This document shows, piece by piece, positions 46,823 through 59,707 of a stretch of 64,000 nt of DNA. The stretch is from Topomyia yanbarensis. Taxonomy: Eukaryota > Arthropoda > Insecta > Diptera > Culicidae. A program made the translations under genes and the position numbers. The DNA lies in contig NC_080671.1 of assembly GCF_030247195.1 (NCBI RefSeq), forward strand, positions 69,067,412 through 69,131,411. The letters are read 5' to 3'. The notes under the pieces are model-generated. The model did not search any database and had not been told where the DNA came from. It saw only the letters and a list, made by a program, of their open reading frames with translations. Position 1 is the stretch's first letter, and each line of letters opens with the position of its first letter.

Positions 46823-48419
46823 CAAATGGAACTGACGAAAGGAGCTGTCGATAATGTCCCTCTTTTCCGCTAGAAAGGGGACAAGAAGAATGGTTGGTAG
46901 AACGAAAAGGATAGCTAATTCCTCTAGGTGTCATCGGAGCCCATTTCCGAAAACAGCTTACTCTGTCAGCTCGCTCTTGATCTTTTTATACACCAGTGTG
47001 GGGAACAGAGAAGAAAGACTGCAATCTGAAAAGGAAAAGCAGGTTTGTGTTGTTTCTTATTCGCTTATTTATTTTGAGCTTTCAAATTCGTAATCGTATT
47101 TGTTACAAAAGTGCTGATTTTCTTGTCACAGTAGCAGTTCCCTTGCCAAACTATATATTTCTTGTGGAAACAAACTTGAATCGGTTAGGAAACTTGCCGC
47201 GAGTAGGAGCCTTGTAGAATTTTAGCTCCGAGATTTGTTTGAAATTGGATGTTGCCTAAGACTCATCGTCGGTCAAGATATATCCATTAAGTTTTGTCTG
47301 CATTGCTCGGACCACTGTTTGCTGTTTAGGGTTTTGGTTGGGATGTTTTTTACTCGGTTGTATTGATAGGTTCAGCTTTGATTTTCCGAATGATCTTGGG
47401 TTGACGTAAAGAATTCCACCCCGACGTCTCAATTACAATTTTCGGGCAGTTATGAGAGTTTCGTTCTACTTTTTAATCACTCGATTCACAGTTCTTTTAG
47501 AATAATCCAGTTCAAATTCTTTTCATGCTAGCTCGAGAATGGACAGAACCATTAAGTTGCTCACAATCATATGTAAAATTGCATCTCCCGTTCGTTCCCC
47601 ATTCACAAGAATGTTTTCTTCACCTATGAAGCATTCTGCATACATAGGAAATGAAGCAAAGCATCCTGGCTCAGCTAACGAACACGAGCCAAAGTTGAAA
47701 CAACAAATGAAGGAGCATGTTAATTTCCTTTTTGTTCAATACATTCCCCGCTTAAATTGCTATTCTCGAGTGGTTCGCATCGGGTTTTCATCAAATAGTT
47801 TTATTTTGATTTTATTAATGTACAACACACTAAATACATGGATTATCATTTATTGTGTCTTATCCAATAATCGCAGTGGAATAATCTATTATTTTGCAGT
47901 ATCTTCCAGAAAATGCAGAGGAGAGTATTTTCACAAATTTGGCTGAAGATTGCTTTTCTCTGTCACTTATAGTTATCGATTTAAGGGACTTTTTCAATTT
48001 CTAACTTCTTGAATTCAAATTTTACTTTTAATAGTTATGTTTTTGATTTCCCGAATTTATTTTGCCCAGACAATGTTATCGTAGTAAAATACACAATTTT
48101 ATCGAAGAAACTAATTCGTTTTTACTTATTTGTAAAGAGTTTTGACAGATTTTGTATCTATTTTACCACCTAAAAATTTACTATCGGCAAAAACTGTACC
48201 TATTTCGTACATTATTCTGAAATAGGTGATTTTTTTACAAAATTACGATAAATACGTTAGTTTCTAAGCACCCGTTCAGAAGTTATACACTATTGAAATC
48301 TTAGTCTCTGATCTTCCTGACATCGTGTGATTGACTCATTGAACAAAAATCTACTGGTGGTAAAAGACGTTTTCGCTTGATTTTCAGAGCGGCATGCACT
48401 TAATATACTAGCGCGTATC
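46823..48419. other. Unassigned, no gene
   Basis: A 135-codon frame at 47539-47946 matches nothing I recognise and lacks start or splice context. The region 48000-48290 is AT-rich. Confidence 0.3.
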
Positions 48420-49075
48420 CCGAAATGGAAAACCCTGATAGTTTGACTCCTTCCATCAAATTTTACACAGCCTCCTTGGTCACTTTCCTTGCCGCAAAAT
48501 GCCAGTTTGCTTTGAACTGCATCTCTCCAACAAGTGTCTTTTGCGACTTTTTGAAGTTCCACTTGAAGACTGCTCAATATTTTTCTATTAAGCAGAGTTG
48601 GCATGCTGGGGGGTTCATGTCTGTATGTTGTTCACGGCATACTACTAATGGTCTTTTCCCCGTTATGGTTGAATACCAAATCTGGCCAAAACAGAACGGA
48701 ACAATTGTGTTGTTTGAGGAAAGGCACCACTCCTGCACATGAAATTCCTGAGTGATGGTCCCGGTTGCGATGTAAATGTCGCTCTTCAAGCCACAGGAAC
48801 AGATGGCCCGCCATACGAAATATTTCTTGTGAACTTCGACAGCCTTTAAACAGTGTTTAAAAGTCTTTGCCATCATTCCTCTTCCAGTCGACGTATAATA
48901 TTCCTGTCCAGAAAACTTTGCAATCAAACTTCGTCATAATCAGCAGGTACAACGCGCCATTTGAGCCAATATATTCTGATTCCTGATTCGTCATAATCAG
49001 CAGGTACTGCTTTCGCCATCGTTCTCTGGCTGGCTTGTTTTGCTTATTGTCACTATTTGGAGTCACCATCTTCTT
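48420..49075 (-). pseudogene. Mariner-like (ITmD37E-type) transposase, broken
   Basis: On the minus strand, PNSDNKQNKPARERWRK (about 49060) is the end of the DNA-binding part; KKYFVWRAICSCGLKSDIYI (48745-48820) and TGTITQE follow the first Asp region; VLFWPDL, in another frame, carries the second catalytic Asp (48680-48682); and MNPPACQLCLIEKY carries the catalytic Glu (48583-48585). The Trp that normally follows EKY is a stop, and a shift of frame lies between Asp and Glu, which are about 32 codons apart where 37 are usual. Further tail, WNFKKSQKTLVGEMQ, follows. No terminal repeats were identified. The group name rests on motif wording and is probable. Confidence 0.75.
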
Positions 49076-52000
49076 GTAAGTCTACAGTCAGGCTTGTTTT
49101 TTTCTGCAAAAAGATTATTTAAACCGGGTTCTCGCCATGGGTTCCAGATGCCTGGTTATGATTTATTCTCAGAGCCTGGACTTGGTTCAGACCAGTGCCG
49201 TCGCTGGATTAGAACCTAGATCTATATCCGGATTCTCGATTTTGACGTTTGGATCCACCCAAAACCTAGGTCCTGTTCTTGCAGGGAAGCACTACTGGCA
49301 ATTGATTCTGCAATCACTTGCTTGATTTTGAAGTCCGGGTGGAAAAGAGATTTCAATTCCACACGGTACGACACATCACCCTACTATTTCGAATCGGTTT
49401 TTCGTCTGACTATGTTTTATAGCTGCTCGAGTGTGAGCCGATTTGCAAATACGGAAATATGTAGTGCAAAACAATATGTTCGCTTTGCATAATGTGCAAT
49501 ACACTGACAAGCGTTAACATTTAGATTGTATAAGAATTGTTAAAATGTGAAGAATCTCATATTCCACATGAGTTCGACACAGAGAGGAATTGAATGGGTT
49601 GATATTGTCGTTTAGAGATTTTTTCTGGTGATCTTTTTAGTATTAGCCGTCTTGCTATTAGAACACTTTTTTCCTATTGTTGTAAAGGTATTACGGCCTA
49701 GTTTTGGGTGTAACAGTATGGTTTTCTTTAGGAAGTAACGAATCTTATTGGACTGCTTCAACGCAAATCTCGAATTCTATTTTTGCGCTGATCGTGCTCG
49801 ACCCGGAGATTTTTTGGAGATGACTGAGATTTACTTACTGTCGATCATGACACTCCCAACGCCACAGAACTTTCCTTTTGAAAAATTTACCCCCGATACA
49901 AATCAATGATTCTCTGTCAGACTAATGCTAGTGTTTGTCAAACTTTCAAACTAATTATAAAATTTGTGTTTCAGTCGAAAAGAAAATTTGCTTTTACCAG
50001 ACGTTTCGGCTTTTAGTTTTGATCTTTTTCAGGGAAATATTTTAGTATTAGTTTGACTAAGTTCTACATCTATTATGTCTCACAATGAGTAAAAATTAAA
50101 ATTCCTAAGTTTAATTTCGATGTGTTGGATGCTATTGACACAGTTTACTGCCGCGTGTTGAGCTCGTTTTAATTGATAGTGAACCATTAGCTGCTTTGTC
50201 CACCGCAACTAGGATGTTCAGTTGGTATGTCTTCTCTCGCGTTAACGTATATGTTCATACCCTTATCGGTACGGAATTCCTATCGCTATTCTTTCGATTC
50301 ACTATTGTGTATCCGGAGTATCCTTTCCAAAGTTTGTTTTCTTTTAGTTGGTGACACTAATTGTTTCTCCGCTTGATGTGCTGGTTATTGGTTTCGAGAT
50401 ACTAGGCACAACCTGTGGTTCATCAGCAGGTGTTGGATAGTGTTGCTGTTCATTGTAGTAGATACACTTCTATTAGCGTTTTCGGTGCATTTTTGGAAAC
50501 TTTCTAATGTAGTAGCATTATGGGAATTAGAATAGGCGGCAATCACAAAAAGTATGAATATTTTTGATGTGCATCAAGCTCAAGTTCGAAGACGTGGCAA
50601 TGAGAATATTTTTTTTCGGGATGTAAATATTCGAAATATAGAAAATTTTCAAAATTACCCAACCAAATATTTAAAAGGTTAGTATAGTTTGCTGTCGTAG
50701 TCTACATGAGAATAATCAGGATGATTACATCTAAACCCATAACATTGGCAGCACGGTTAGTTACTCAATACTTTTGAATTAGAACTGTGCTAACTTCGAG
50801 CTTCGAATATCTTTTGCTCCATATCATTATTGAATGCTGTTAGTCTAGCGTTTTGAGTAATAAACATAATTATTATAATTATCTCATCATTTGAAGATTC
50901 CATTTATGCAAAGAACAGCAAAATGAAAAAATTACGAAGTTATGCACTATGTTTTTGTTTATTAGTAAAATAAAATTTAATCTGCATTGATCGATTTATT
51001 GAAAACAAAATTAAATCTGATAAGATTCCAAATTAAAATACTTGTACGTTCTACTCAAAAAGATCGACCTCCATTCATCTCGGAAACCTTTGTTTCGTGA
51101 TAATCATCCCGTAGATTGAAAAGTTTATCCCAACCAACCCATTCATCATCAGTTCAATTCCGTCCCCATTTTTCCATTATCACCAAACTGTCCAAAACAG
51201 AGACGACCGCTCAGCGGAAAATCCTACCAGGAAAAAGCTGCATCCGCCGCCGGTCGTCAAAAAACCAGTTCACACAATAGAAATCTCTCCGGGAGAGCAG
51301 CCCTGCCTGCCTGATGGCTATTAATCAAAATTTTGCTGCTGTGACGCAGTAAAATTAGACTAGCACACGCAAATATATACATCCCCATAGTAGACCGAAT
51401 CCGTCGCCGCCGCCGATTCCGAAACGGAACGGTCACCGCCTGCTATAATGATGGTGATTTGCCATTCGCAGCAGCCACAAATGTTAGGAATTAGGAACAG
51501 GGCAATTGGGGCTTTTTTCGAATCTTCAGCTAAATGTCCACCGTGTACAGATTTGTGGCACGTGCAAGCTTCCAGCATCGCCACGTGGCCCTTTGTTTGG
51601 CTTCCGGATCGAGCCGCTTCTTATCAACGGCGGTGCAGGGTTGATTTTATAAGCTGCTTTCTTTTTCTTTTTTTCCCCGGATTAAACGATGCGAAGTCCT
51701 ACTTAAGTATGGGTAAAAATCATGATTTTTTTGCAACTGTGGTACGGGGTAATGTTGCTGGGATCCGTATTTTATGTGCGTATGTGTGTGTGTGGGAGCC
51801 TGAGGAGGAGATTATGAGCGGTTCGTCGGTACATGGTTGGGAAAGTTGGAACTCTCCTTCACGTAGGACATTCAGCCGACCATAATCAATTTTTCGTTTC
51901 ATTTAACTTGATGTCAATGCGGGGCTATTTCGATTACCATTAGATTCCAGTTGGATGAGTTTTGTTCAATATGATAAGCATGGAGGGTTTTTATGTATTG

Positions 52001-52264
52001 TGAGATAGTACACGCACTGGGGAAGAAGTAGAGAAGTATATTAAAATTCATGATTTTGCCAGCTACCCCCGATTTATATTATTATTTTTTTTAAGGGCGA
52101 CCCTATGTTCTCGTATCCCAGGACATGTCCTGGTTTTTACTGATTGCTCTGGTATGATGTCCTGGGATGCCACACAAAAACGCTTGATTTGTCCTGGTTT
52201 TTCTACTTTAAACCTAGAAGAAAAAATTCGTTTAACTAACTCTCAAGCAGACCACGTGAAACAA
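49076..52264. other. Mostly empty; GC-richer unique block at 51.1-51.9 kb
   Basis: From 49076 to 51050 nothing is recognised. From 51100 to 51900 composition is richer in G+C, with CCGCCGCCGG and GT runs, and a 145-codon frame (51448-51885) of no known family; it may be conserved non-coding or exon-bearing DNA. At 52100-52200 the phrase TCCCAGGACATGTCCTGG and two later TGTCCTGGTTTTT copies form short inverted and direct repeats of unknown origin. Confidence 0.3.
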
Positions 52265-52518
52265 ATGAAGACTTTTTTGTCAATAGGTCCAATCTGCAAA
52301 TGAGAGCCCTCTTTTTTCGCTTTCTCTTTCGCTTATTGCTGCCAAACAATAAAACTTTTTAAACATTTATCGGTACGTTTCGAAAGACCAAGGTTTTTAC
52401 TAGCTTATTACGCAAATAGTTGAATTCCCTACAAAGGTGACCGAGTAATTCGCGGAAGAGAAAGTAAACAAGGAGAGGCTCTCTTTTGTAGATTGGACCT
52501 ATTAAAAAAAGTCTTCAT
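52265..52518. mobile_element. 254-bp short element, ATGAAGACTTTTTT ends
   Basis: The left end ATGAAGACTTTTTTGTCAATAG and the right end reverse complement ATGAAGACTTTTTTTAATAG align, followed by GTCCAATCT(G/A)CAAA(T/A)GAGAGCC, about 45 bp of inverted repeat. No coding content and no clear target duplication. Confidence 0.75.
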
Positions 52519-52648
52519 ATACTCAAATCTCACAATTGTACGATTCGATGTTTCTAACAGCCAGCGCATATCCGTTAAGATTTCGGCAGCCGTCATAATG
52601 TTAAAAATGGTGCTGTCAGAATTCTGGCAGCTATTTTTGCTGACTTGA

Positions 52649-52846
52649 CTACCCGAGCAAACGAAAAGCCCATACTACCCCCATGGTCATGGGGCTTGAC
52701 ATGGGTGTACCATATGTTGATGTATTTATGGGTTATTGAGACCATTTTATGGTGTCTTAATGGTTGTGAATTTTATCACGGACCATATTTAAGGTCTTTT
52801 CACGGGGCTATGTGGTGTTTGAACCCATGAGTATTTGCTCGGGTAG
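52649..52846. mobile_element. 198-bp short element, CTACCCGAGCAAA ends
   Basis: A perfect 13-bp terminal inverted repeat CTACCCGAGCAAA/TTTGCTCGGGTAG. Internally, CCCATGGTCATGGGGC-type short palindromes and several ATGG(G/T) words recur. Superfamily unknown. Confidence 0.75.
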
Positions 52847-54159
52847 GCAGCTCCGAATAAAATCCGTTGGGACTGACGACCCTTGCAGACCCTCAGGCTT
52901 TATGTATCTTGATATACTGCACACAGAGCAAGAAATACATCAATACTATATTGAGCAGAATTGATACATCAATCGGATAAATTTTAACAATTTTTGATTA
53001 AATTTCGAACTTTTATACAAAAATTCAATATTCGGAAAATCTTTCAAAGGCGACGCAGTAAATTGAAATTATCCAGCTTATTTCGGTGAAAGTCATCAAT
53101 ATGAAGCTCCAACTGAACTCTATAATTTTATTATTTATTTAATTTTCTTTGTTATTTTATTCTATTTTTATTTTATTAATTTAATTAATTTAATTATTTT
53201 AAGGCAACAGACGAAGAATTTTTAACAGACTTTGTGAAATTAGTTGACATTAGGCATTTGAAAGCAACGGAAGTAGGATTGTAGGATAGGAAGACGTGTG
53301 GTTAAGCAGAGGATTGATTAAAGAATTCAATCCGCCTCAATCATACAACAATAAGAATTTATTTCATGATTTGTTCTTTCACCAAAAGTTATATTAAGTT
53401 GCGATGGTAAGATTCGGCCAAAGTTCGACCGATATTCGTGTTTGATTGTCCTCATTTCATGTATATTCCAGCAGCAAATCTTCAACTGTATGTAAACTCA
53501 CGGAATCATTTCACGCTAAGTGCTTGAAGGCGACAGAGGGAGCAGCTATTCAGGAGACTGTATATTAGAGTGGTAATGGCATGAATGAGAAAAATGTAAT
53601 CATCGAATTTCACAACCGGACACACGTCAAAAGTATTAGCACCTCGAAACTGGTGTCTATGCTAAATTTGAACTTAATCGAACATTATGGGATCGACCAT
53701 AGCGGTCAAAGTGCAAAAAATTTCACCGGTGAAGAAAAACTCCAAAGGACACCGAATGTTCAAAAATCGATTTCGTTCGTGGAATACTTAGGGGTTGAGT
53801 TGAAACTTGGGTTTGGAGAGGCAGCTTGTAATATTTTTGACGTAAGACTACGTCATTGTTTTCGATGTGAAGGTGCACTTTTCAAATTTTATTAAAATGG
53901 TGTGTAACGAAAAGTGGTCCAATTTTAAACGCATATAATTCAGCCATCGCACGATAAATATTCAAATTTTTTGCGCATATCGCCCCGAAATACTTCTAAG
54001 AATAGATTCCAATAGATAAACTCAAAAAAATTTTATATCATGGCATTAAAAATTTAAATAACGTACAACCTAGTCAAAATATCGCCCATTTACACACAGA
54101 AGATAGCGCTTCCCAAGTCCAGCACGACAGATTTGTGTACCTAACGCACTACGAACGGA
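52847..54159. other. Unassigned, includes a low-complexity AT block
   Basis: At 53125-53205 there is a TTTATTTTATT/TTAATTTAATT low-complexity run. A 104-codon frame at 53581-53895 has no recognisable product. Confidence 0.3.
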
Positions 54160-54160
54160 T

Positions 54161-54320
54161 TTGGCCGGACAAGCTCAGTTGCCTGTTGAACGGCAGGCGG
54201 AACAGATCACTGCGATGAGTGTTTTCACAGCCAGTGTAGCTGAGTTAGAAGTCCGATACACTGGCTGTGGAGGTACGCTACCCAGTTCCGTCCAACACAC
54301 GACTGAGCTTGTCTGTCCAA
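54161..54320. mobile_element. 160-bp foldback element
   Basis: Outer arms TTGGCCGGACAAGCTCAG (54160) and CTGAGCTTGTCTGTCCAAA (54303) pair, and an inner perfect 13-bp repeat CACAGCCAGTGTA pairs with 54257-54269. The 135-codon frame through it is a by-product. Confidence 0.6.
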
Positions 54321-54889
54321 ACATTATGCTTTCTTTTGTATTATATTCGTTTCCAGCACACAAGCCTAAAGCTCTTTACCACATTGGATCAGCAATTTTA
54401 GTATGGCTTTGTGTTTCAGTCGTCCAAACACAGTGCCGTCTATGCAAGGACGGTCAAAAATTCGAAATCACAATTGCTTCACTGCTGTGCAATTGCATAT
54501 CAGATGATATGACGTTCCGTAGTCGAATTCACAAAGATCACATGAAAATGACTCAGCATGGTGAATAGTTGTCTTTTTGATAATTGAGTTTGCAGTGGCA
54601 GGTTAAAGCCCTGGTTAGCATGCCGCAGGAGCTATTTTGAAATTACTGGGCACGGTTGGTCTGGAAACGCCTTTGTTTAGCAGCGTTTTTGTAGATTTCT
54701 CGAATAATTGTTGTGTTCGGACGAACCCCACAACCAGATTTTTGCTCTTATCCAGCTTGTCGAAATTAGAAGGGCGGAATCAGGAGCAACGAAGTCATAC
54801 GTTGCATCTGCACTGCCCAATTCGTCAGTCAATTCATTTCAAATAATACAAGAATATCTGAGCACCCAAACACAATAGATAGTGTTGAC
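54321..54889. other. Unassigned
   Basis: No gene or repeat recognised. Confidence 0.3.
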
Positions 54890-54993
54890 AATTCCAAGTA
54901 ACAATTGAAGTTTTATAGCACGCTACAAGTGCAATCTAAATTTTATGAGTGGCTATTAAAACTATCATAAAACTTCAATTGTTACTAGGGAAT
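54890..54993. mobile_element. 104-bp hairpin element (second member at 46281)
   Basis: Arms TTCC(A)AGTAACAATTGAAG and its reverse complement CTTCAATTGTTACTAGGGAA span 54891-54916 and 54966-54992. The core GCAC(G/A)CTACAAGTGCA matches 46300-46315. Confidence 0.8.
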
Positions 54994-55086
54994 GCTTAGT
55001 TTTTCGATTTGGGTCCGGCACGCGATCACTAGCATTATTATTTCGGGATGCAACGAAGTTTTCAAAGCGACAACTTATTGAATATA

Positions 55087-56665
55087 CAGGGTGAATGGTT
55101 CATGGTTAAGAACCTCTCGAGGGATGGTTGACTGTCATATTTGGAGAAAAAAGATCCTTCTACACATACCATCAAATCTCAACCATTACTAAGTTATTGA
55201 ACTTTTTGTGTTAAAAACTTAGTTGTCTTAAAATAGCTCTAACTCAAAAAGTATGCATTGCATTTGAAATCTTTTAGATCCATTGGATAGGTAAGAATTG
55301 AATGATGTCCTCACATTTTTTTTCTAATGAGTTTAAGTAACCTCAAGTAACAGTAATTTATTTAAAATTTAACAATTTTGGTCGATTTTTCGTTCATTTC
55401 GCGAAAATCTTAATAGTTAACAGCACCATTTTAATAATTCAGATTGTTCGGCTCGAAGAGCTGCATAATTTGATCTTTGACATAATACACCTATCTTTTC
55501 TTGTTTTCATGTGTTTGGGTTATTGAACTTGGATATTTTTATCTCATTTTCACTAGTACTAGCTCTTGTTGAAAAAGTATGGCACTTATTGTACCTTTTC
55601 TTATTTTTATTCGAAAGCCAGGAAAATTTGGCAGAGAAAAATGTATTAATACCTGAAGTTAGTATTCTTTTAGAAGGTAATTAGTTTAAAGTTAGTGTTA
55701 TTATTAGCATTTTTGTTATTTTCTTAAAATAGTAAATAATAAACATCTCCATTATTACCATGGAATTGATGTATCTGAGCAAGTTCTACAACTTTTTCTT
55801 TAACTTCATTCAATTATCTCTTTTAGTTTCGAAGCAAAATCATTTTAATCACCTCTTTTCATATGCAAAACGACGATTTCAAACCCACTACTTTTGTGTT
55901 GAGGTCATGCTGTGTTAACTATTAAATTGCAGCGAAATGAAAAGCGATAGGGTTAAAGTGTCAAATTATGTTAAGCGGCACCAAATGAACGATACATTTA
56001 TTTTATTTTATTAATAATTAGAATAATTACAAAACTCTCCAAAAAACGCTAATTTTGAGTTATTTTACTAGTGTCATTTTGCACACTTAACTAAAAGATA
56101 TTTGTGCATGCATCGAAAAAAATTTTTCTCAGCTTTCCAATGAAGCCTTGAAAATAACGATATAAAGCATATTTTTTAGATTAGAGTCTTTTAAGCACTT
56201 GCAAGTCGATTACAGAAAAAGTTTATTAATGAAATTACAAAGAAACGAGAAGAGATAGGAATATGGTGTTGAAGAACAAAATTATGAATCGTTCCAAAAC
56301 CTAACTTTTGGATAACAGATATTTTTTTAATCATGATTCATTATTTTGAGAAAATTAACAAAAACCTCATCAAAAACACCAACTTTTGACTACAACTAAA
56401 AGATAATTAAAACTAATTAACTGAAATATAGGAGAAACCCATTCAATAGGAAATTTTCTCAGCTTTCCAATGGACCTAGAAGTTTTAAAATACAAAGTTT
56501 ACTTTTTGAGTTAGAGTTATTTTAGGATGAATAAGTTTTTTACACAAAATGTTCAATAATTGTGTAACGATTGAGATTTTATGGTATGTATGAAACGATT
56601 TTTTTCTCCAAATATGACAGTCAATCACTTCTCGAGAGGTTCTTAATCATGAACCAAACACGCTG
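55087..56665. mobile_element. TA-flanked CAGGGTG element, copy 2 (uninterrupted)
   Basis: CAGGGTGAATGGTTCATGG at the left and the reverse complement of CAGCGTGTTTGGTTCATG at the right, with TA at both edges (55085-55086, 56666-56667). Subterminal sequence GGTTAAGAACCTCTCGAG is inverted at the right end. The middle has an extra 56080-56480 block, absent from copy 1, that repeats phrases of the left part (AGCTTTCCAATG twice). No transposase frame. Confidence 0.85.
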
Positions 56666-56667
56666 TA

Positions 56668-57894
56668 TGTTCTTGTGACGAAGTCAGTGAAATGCGGATT
56701 TGCCGAATAACTGGAACCAAGGATCCGAAGCAGCGCAGAGCTGCTGAAGGTCCACTAGGCGAGAAGGCCGCCGACCCACCATGTCGGAAGCTGCGGCCCC
56801 TCGCAAGCAAACCTGTTATCCCCCCGTTTGCCCGGATCACTCAAACATAGGGGCTCTAAATTAGTTTAAGTTCGATGGAGCATATGTCGTAGCCACATTA
56901 GGCGCCAACTTCATTTATTTATTCCATTACGCCAGTAACACAAATTCTTGAAAAATAATAAACTAATTAGTTTTGGTTTGCGTGCGCCTAAATATAAAAT
57001 ATATTAATGGTGAACAAACTATTTGTTTTATTTAAATATGCAGCAAAAAGATAACGAAAGTTTGCAGACCAATTCAGTTCAGATAGTCAATTTTCTTATC
57101 TCTGCCTGTCCTAATGACAAACAAAGAGTGCGGTTACTAAGCATTGCGTTTATCCAACACGAGGCACATGCAGATATTCCATGATCGCGCGTCATTTTCA
57201 GAATAGAGCATAAGGACAAAAACACCATCGATATCTAGGAATACACCCATAGGCTGGAAAAGACGTTTTTAATATTTTTGTTGATGCCAAATTTCTTAGA
57301 AATGCATGAGACGTCGGATCTTGTGTTATCTTGAAATTTGCTTTCTTAAAAAAAAATTCTCCATTTTTAAAAAAAATTAAACTGAAATTTTCAAAAATGC
57401 ATTTTTTTTCGAATTGTCACGTTTCATGCATTTCTATTAGATTTGACATACATAAAATTTAAAATCTGCATTTTCAAACTCCAGTTTCATCTCAACTTAA
57501 AAATTAATTATGTCCCAGACAGGCAATTTTTTTTCGATATTACACCTTATCTCGACGTTTCGACGCAAGACATTTTTCCGACTGAGCTTAAATTTTTCAT
57601 GGGGACTTTTCTCGAGAAGTTGAAAATTTTGAGGTGTATAACATAGTTTTAAAATTGAGGATGACCATCAATATTGACACTCTCCTGCATATTAAAACCA
57701 GTGCACTGAAACCTCCATTCACAATTCTTTTACATCATATTCGATTTAAGTAACTTTTTTTTACTAAATTCAAAATAACGAATAAATTATTACGAACCGA
57801 GTTCGTAAAAAACAGTTTGGGTACGTATAGTACAGTATGAAGTTGTACACAATTTAACATGTTCTTAGCTAACTGTTACTAATAAAAGTTTTGT
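56668..57894. other. Unassigned
   Basis: 56690-56870 is GC-rich (GAGAAGGCCGCCGACCC, TCCCCCCGTTTGCCCGG) and unassigned. The rest is AT-rich with homopolymer runs and no coding relic. Confidence 0.3.
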
Positions 57895-58130
57895 ATTTTC
57901 GGAATGGGGTTGACGAGTGTATGACGCTAATCGATGTCTGAAACCATTTTGAAATCCAAGATGATGAATTCTGGTTTAGATAAATTCTCTATAAACTCAA
58001 AAATATGGGTATTTTCAGAATTAGCTTGACGAGTGTATGACGGAAATCGATGTTTGAAACCACTTGGAAATCGAAGATGGCGACTTTCGGTTTAAGTAAA
58101 TTCTTTATAACCTCAACAATATGAGTATTA

Positions 58131-58783
58131 GACCGGCAACAATTTTGACTTTTTTTTCGGAACACTGTTAAATCAAACGGTAATACCACTTGTCAAATAT
58201 GAGCTTTTTTCGAAAACTCTAATTCACTCACAAGATGTTTCAAGTTTATATGTAAAAATATATGAAAAATAGGCAATTGAAACAATAACTTCAATTCAAA
58301 ATGCCAGTATCATCTTGTGCATCCCAAAATCTGCAGATATATAGCTTAAAGTGTAAGGATCAACATTGCCGAAAACCGCAAATTGATCCGATTTTGCAGT
58401 AAAAAGATATTCTCATATAAAGTTATGTGTTGCCTCTCTTTCACGCACATGCTTAGAATAGGAAATTTAAAAAAAATTGGCTGGTCTTCAAAGTTAAATT
58501 TGGGGGAACCTCCAATCAATATGCAATCTTTAACAAAGCTATTCGTTATAAAATAAGCTACGTGACTGTACGTTTTGAGGTATGCAGAGTTACTGTGAAT
58601 TTTTTTATTGGAATTTGAGTTTTTATTTCCGAGTTTCCATATATATTACCATAGAAACTTGAAACCTCTTGTGGGTGAACTAGAGCTATCGGAAAAAAGC
58701 TCATATTTTGCATAGGATTATCATTACCAATTACCATTCGAATTAGCAGCATTCCGAAAAAAAAGTCAAAATTGTTGCCGGTC
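58131..58783. mobile_element. 653-bp element with 32-bp perfect terminal repeats
   Basis: GACCGGCAACAATTTTGAC followed by a T-run and CGGAA is repeated as an exact 32-bp reverse complement at the right end, flanked by TA (58129-58130, 58784-58785). No recognisable transposase in the AT-rich middle. It divides one unit of the 116-bp array, so it arrived after the array formed. Confidence 0.9.
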
Positions 58784-59179
58784 TAATGGGTATATTCGGA
58801 ATGGGGTTGACGAGTGTATGGCGCTAATCGATGTCAGAAACCATTTTGTAGACCAAATTCTCTATAAAATCAGTAGATAAATTCTCAATAAAATCAACAA
58901 CATGGGTTTTATCGGAATGGGGTTGACAAGTGCATGACGGTAATCGATGTCTGGAGCCATTTTTATTGTTGAGTACCTAAGGGAAATTGATGTATGCAGC
59001 TATTTAAAAATCCAAGATGGCGATTACCGCTTTATATAAATTCTCCATAACCCCAACAACAAAATCGATGTCTGAAGCTATTTTGAAATCAAAGATGGCG
59101 AATTCCGGTTTAAATTCCAACGGGGGAAAACGATCTGAAATGGTGAGTGAAGCTAAGCAATCATGTGAAAAAAAATTCC

Positions 59180-59252
59180 CCCAGAGGCGAGATTCGAAAT
59201 CGCAACCTTTGAGACTCCGGCCCAATGCACTAACCCTTATGCTATCCCTGGG
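59180..59252 (-). tRNA. tRNA-like sequence (pseudogene or SINE head), left arm
   Basis: Same 73-nt layout as the right-arm copy, but with GCGAT in the T stem, which mismatches CTCGC at one position. A T-run follows on the minus strand (59174-59167). Probably not a working tRNA. Confidence 0.45.
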
Positions 59253-59707
59253 TATGGTGACATCCCAGAAATAACATATGATTATCCCACTGGCGACGGT
59301 GATCGTACCCTGCCTGCAAAGAGTATTACACACAACGACACAGCTGATCACCCCTACACATTTGTCCTAAATAAGGCACTTAAGTCAAAAGACCAGAAAT
59401 TGAATTATTAGTTTAATTCGAACGGGCGGGTTCGCTCCCGTCATACCTCTGTTCACTGGGCAAGGGACCAGAAATCGACAGTCTTCATTAGCTCTGTCAC
59501 CCACCGATGTACGATGGGTAATGAACTAAAAATTAGACATCAGACGATAATAAAAACCCGGGCCTTGGTATCTAGCGGGGAAATTGAATAGATCAAATGT
59601 GTTGGGGTGATCAGCTGTGTCGTTGTGTGTGATTCTCGCTTTGCAGACAGGGTACGATCACCGTCGCCAGTGGGATAATCATATGTTATTTCTGGGATGT
59701 CACCATA

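Noticed and set aside
53581..53895. 104-codon frame beginning MNEKNVIIEF
   Set aside because: No family recognised and no gene signals nearby; length is within chance for the window.
54161..54568. 135-codon frame with a hydrophobic stretch
   Set aside because: The first third is the foldback element at 54161-54320; the remainder has no recognisable domain, so a membrane protein call would be unsupported.
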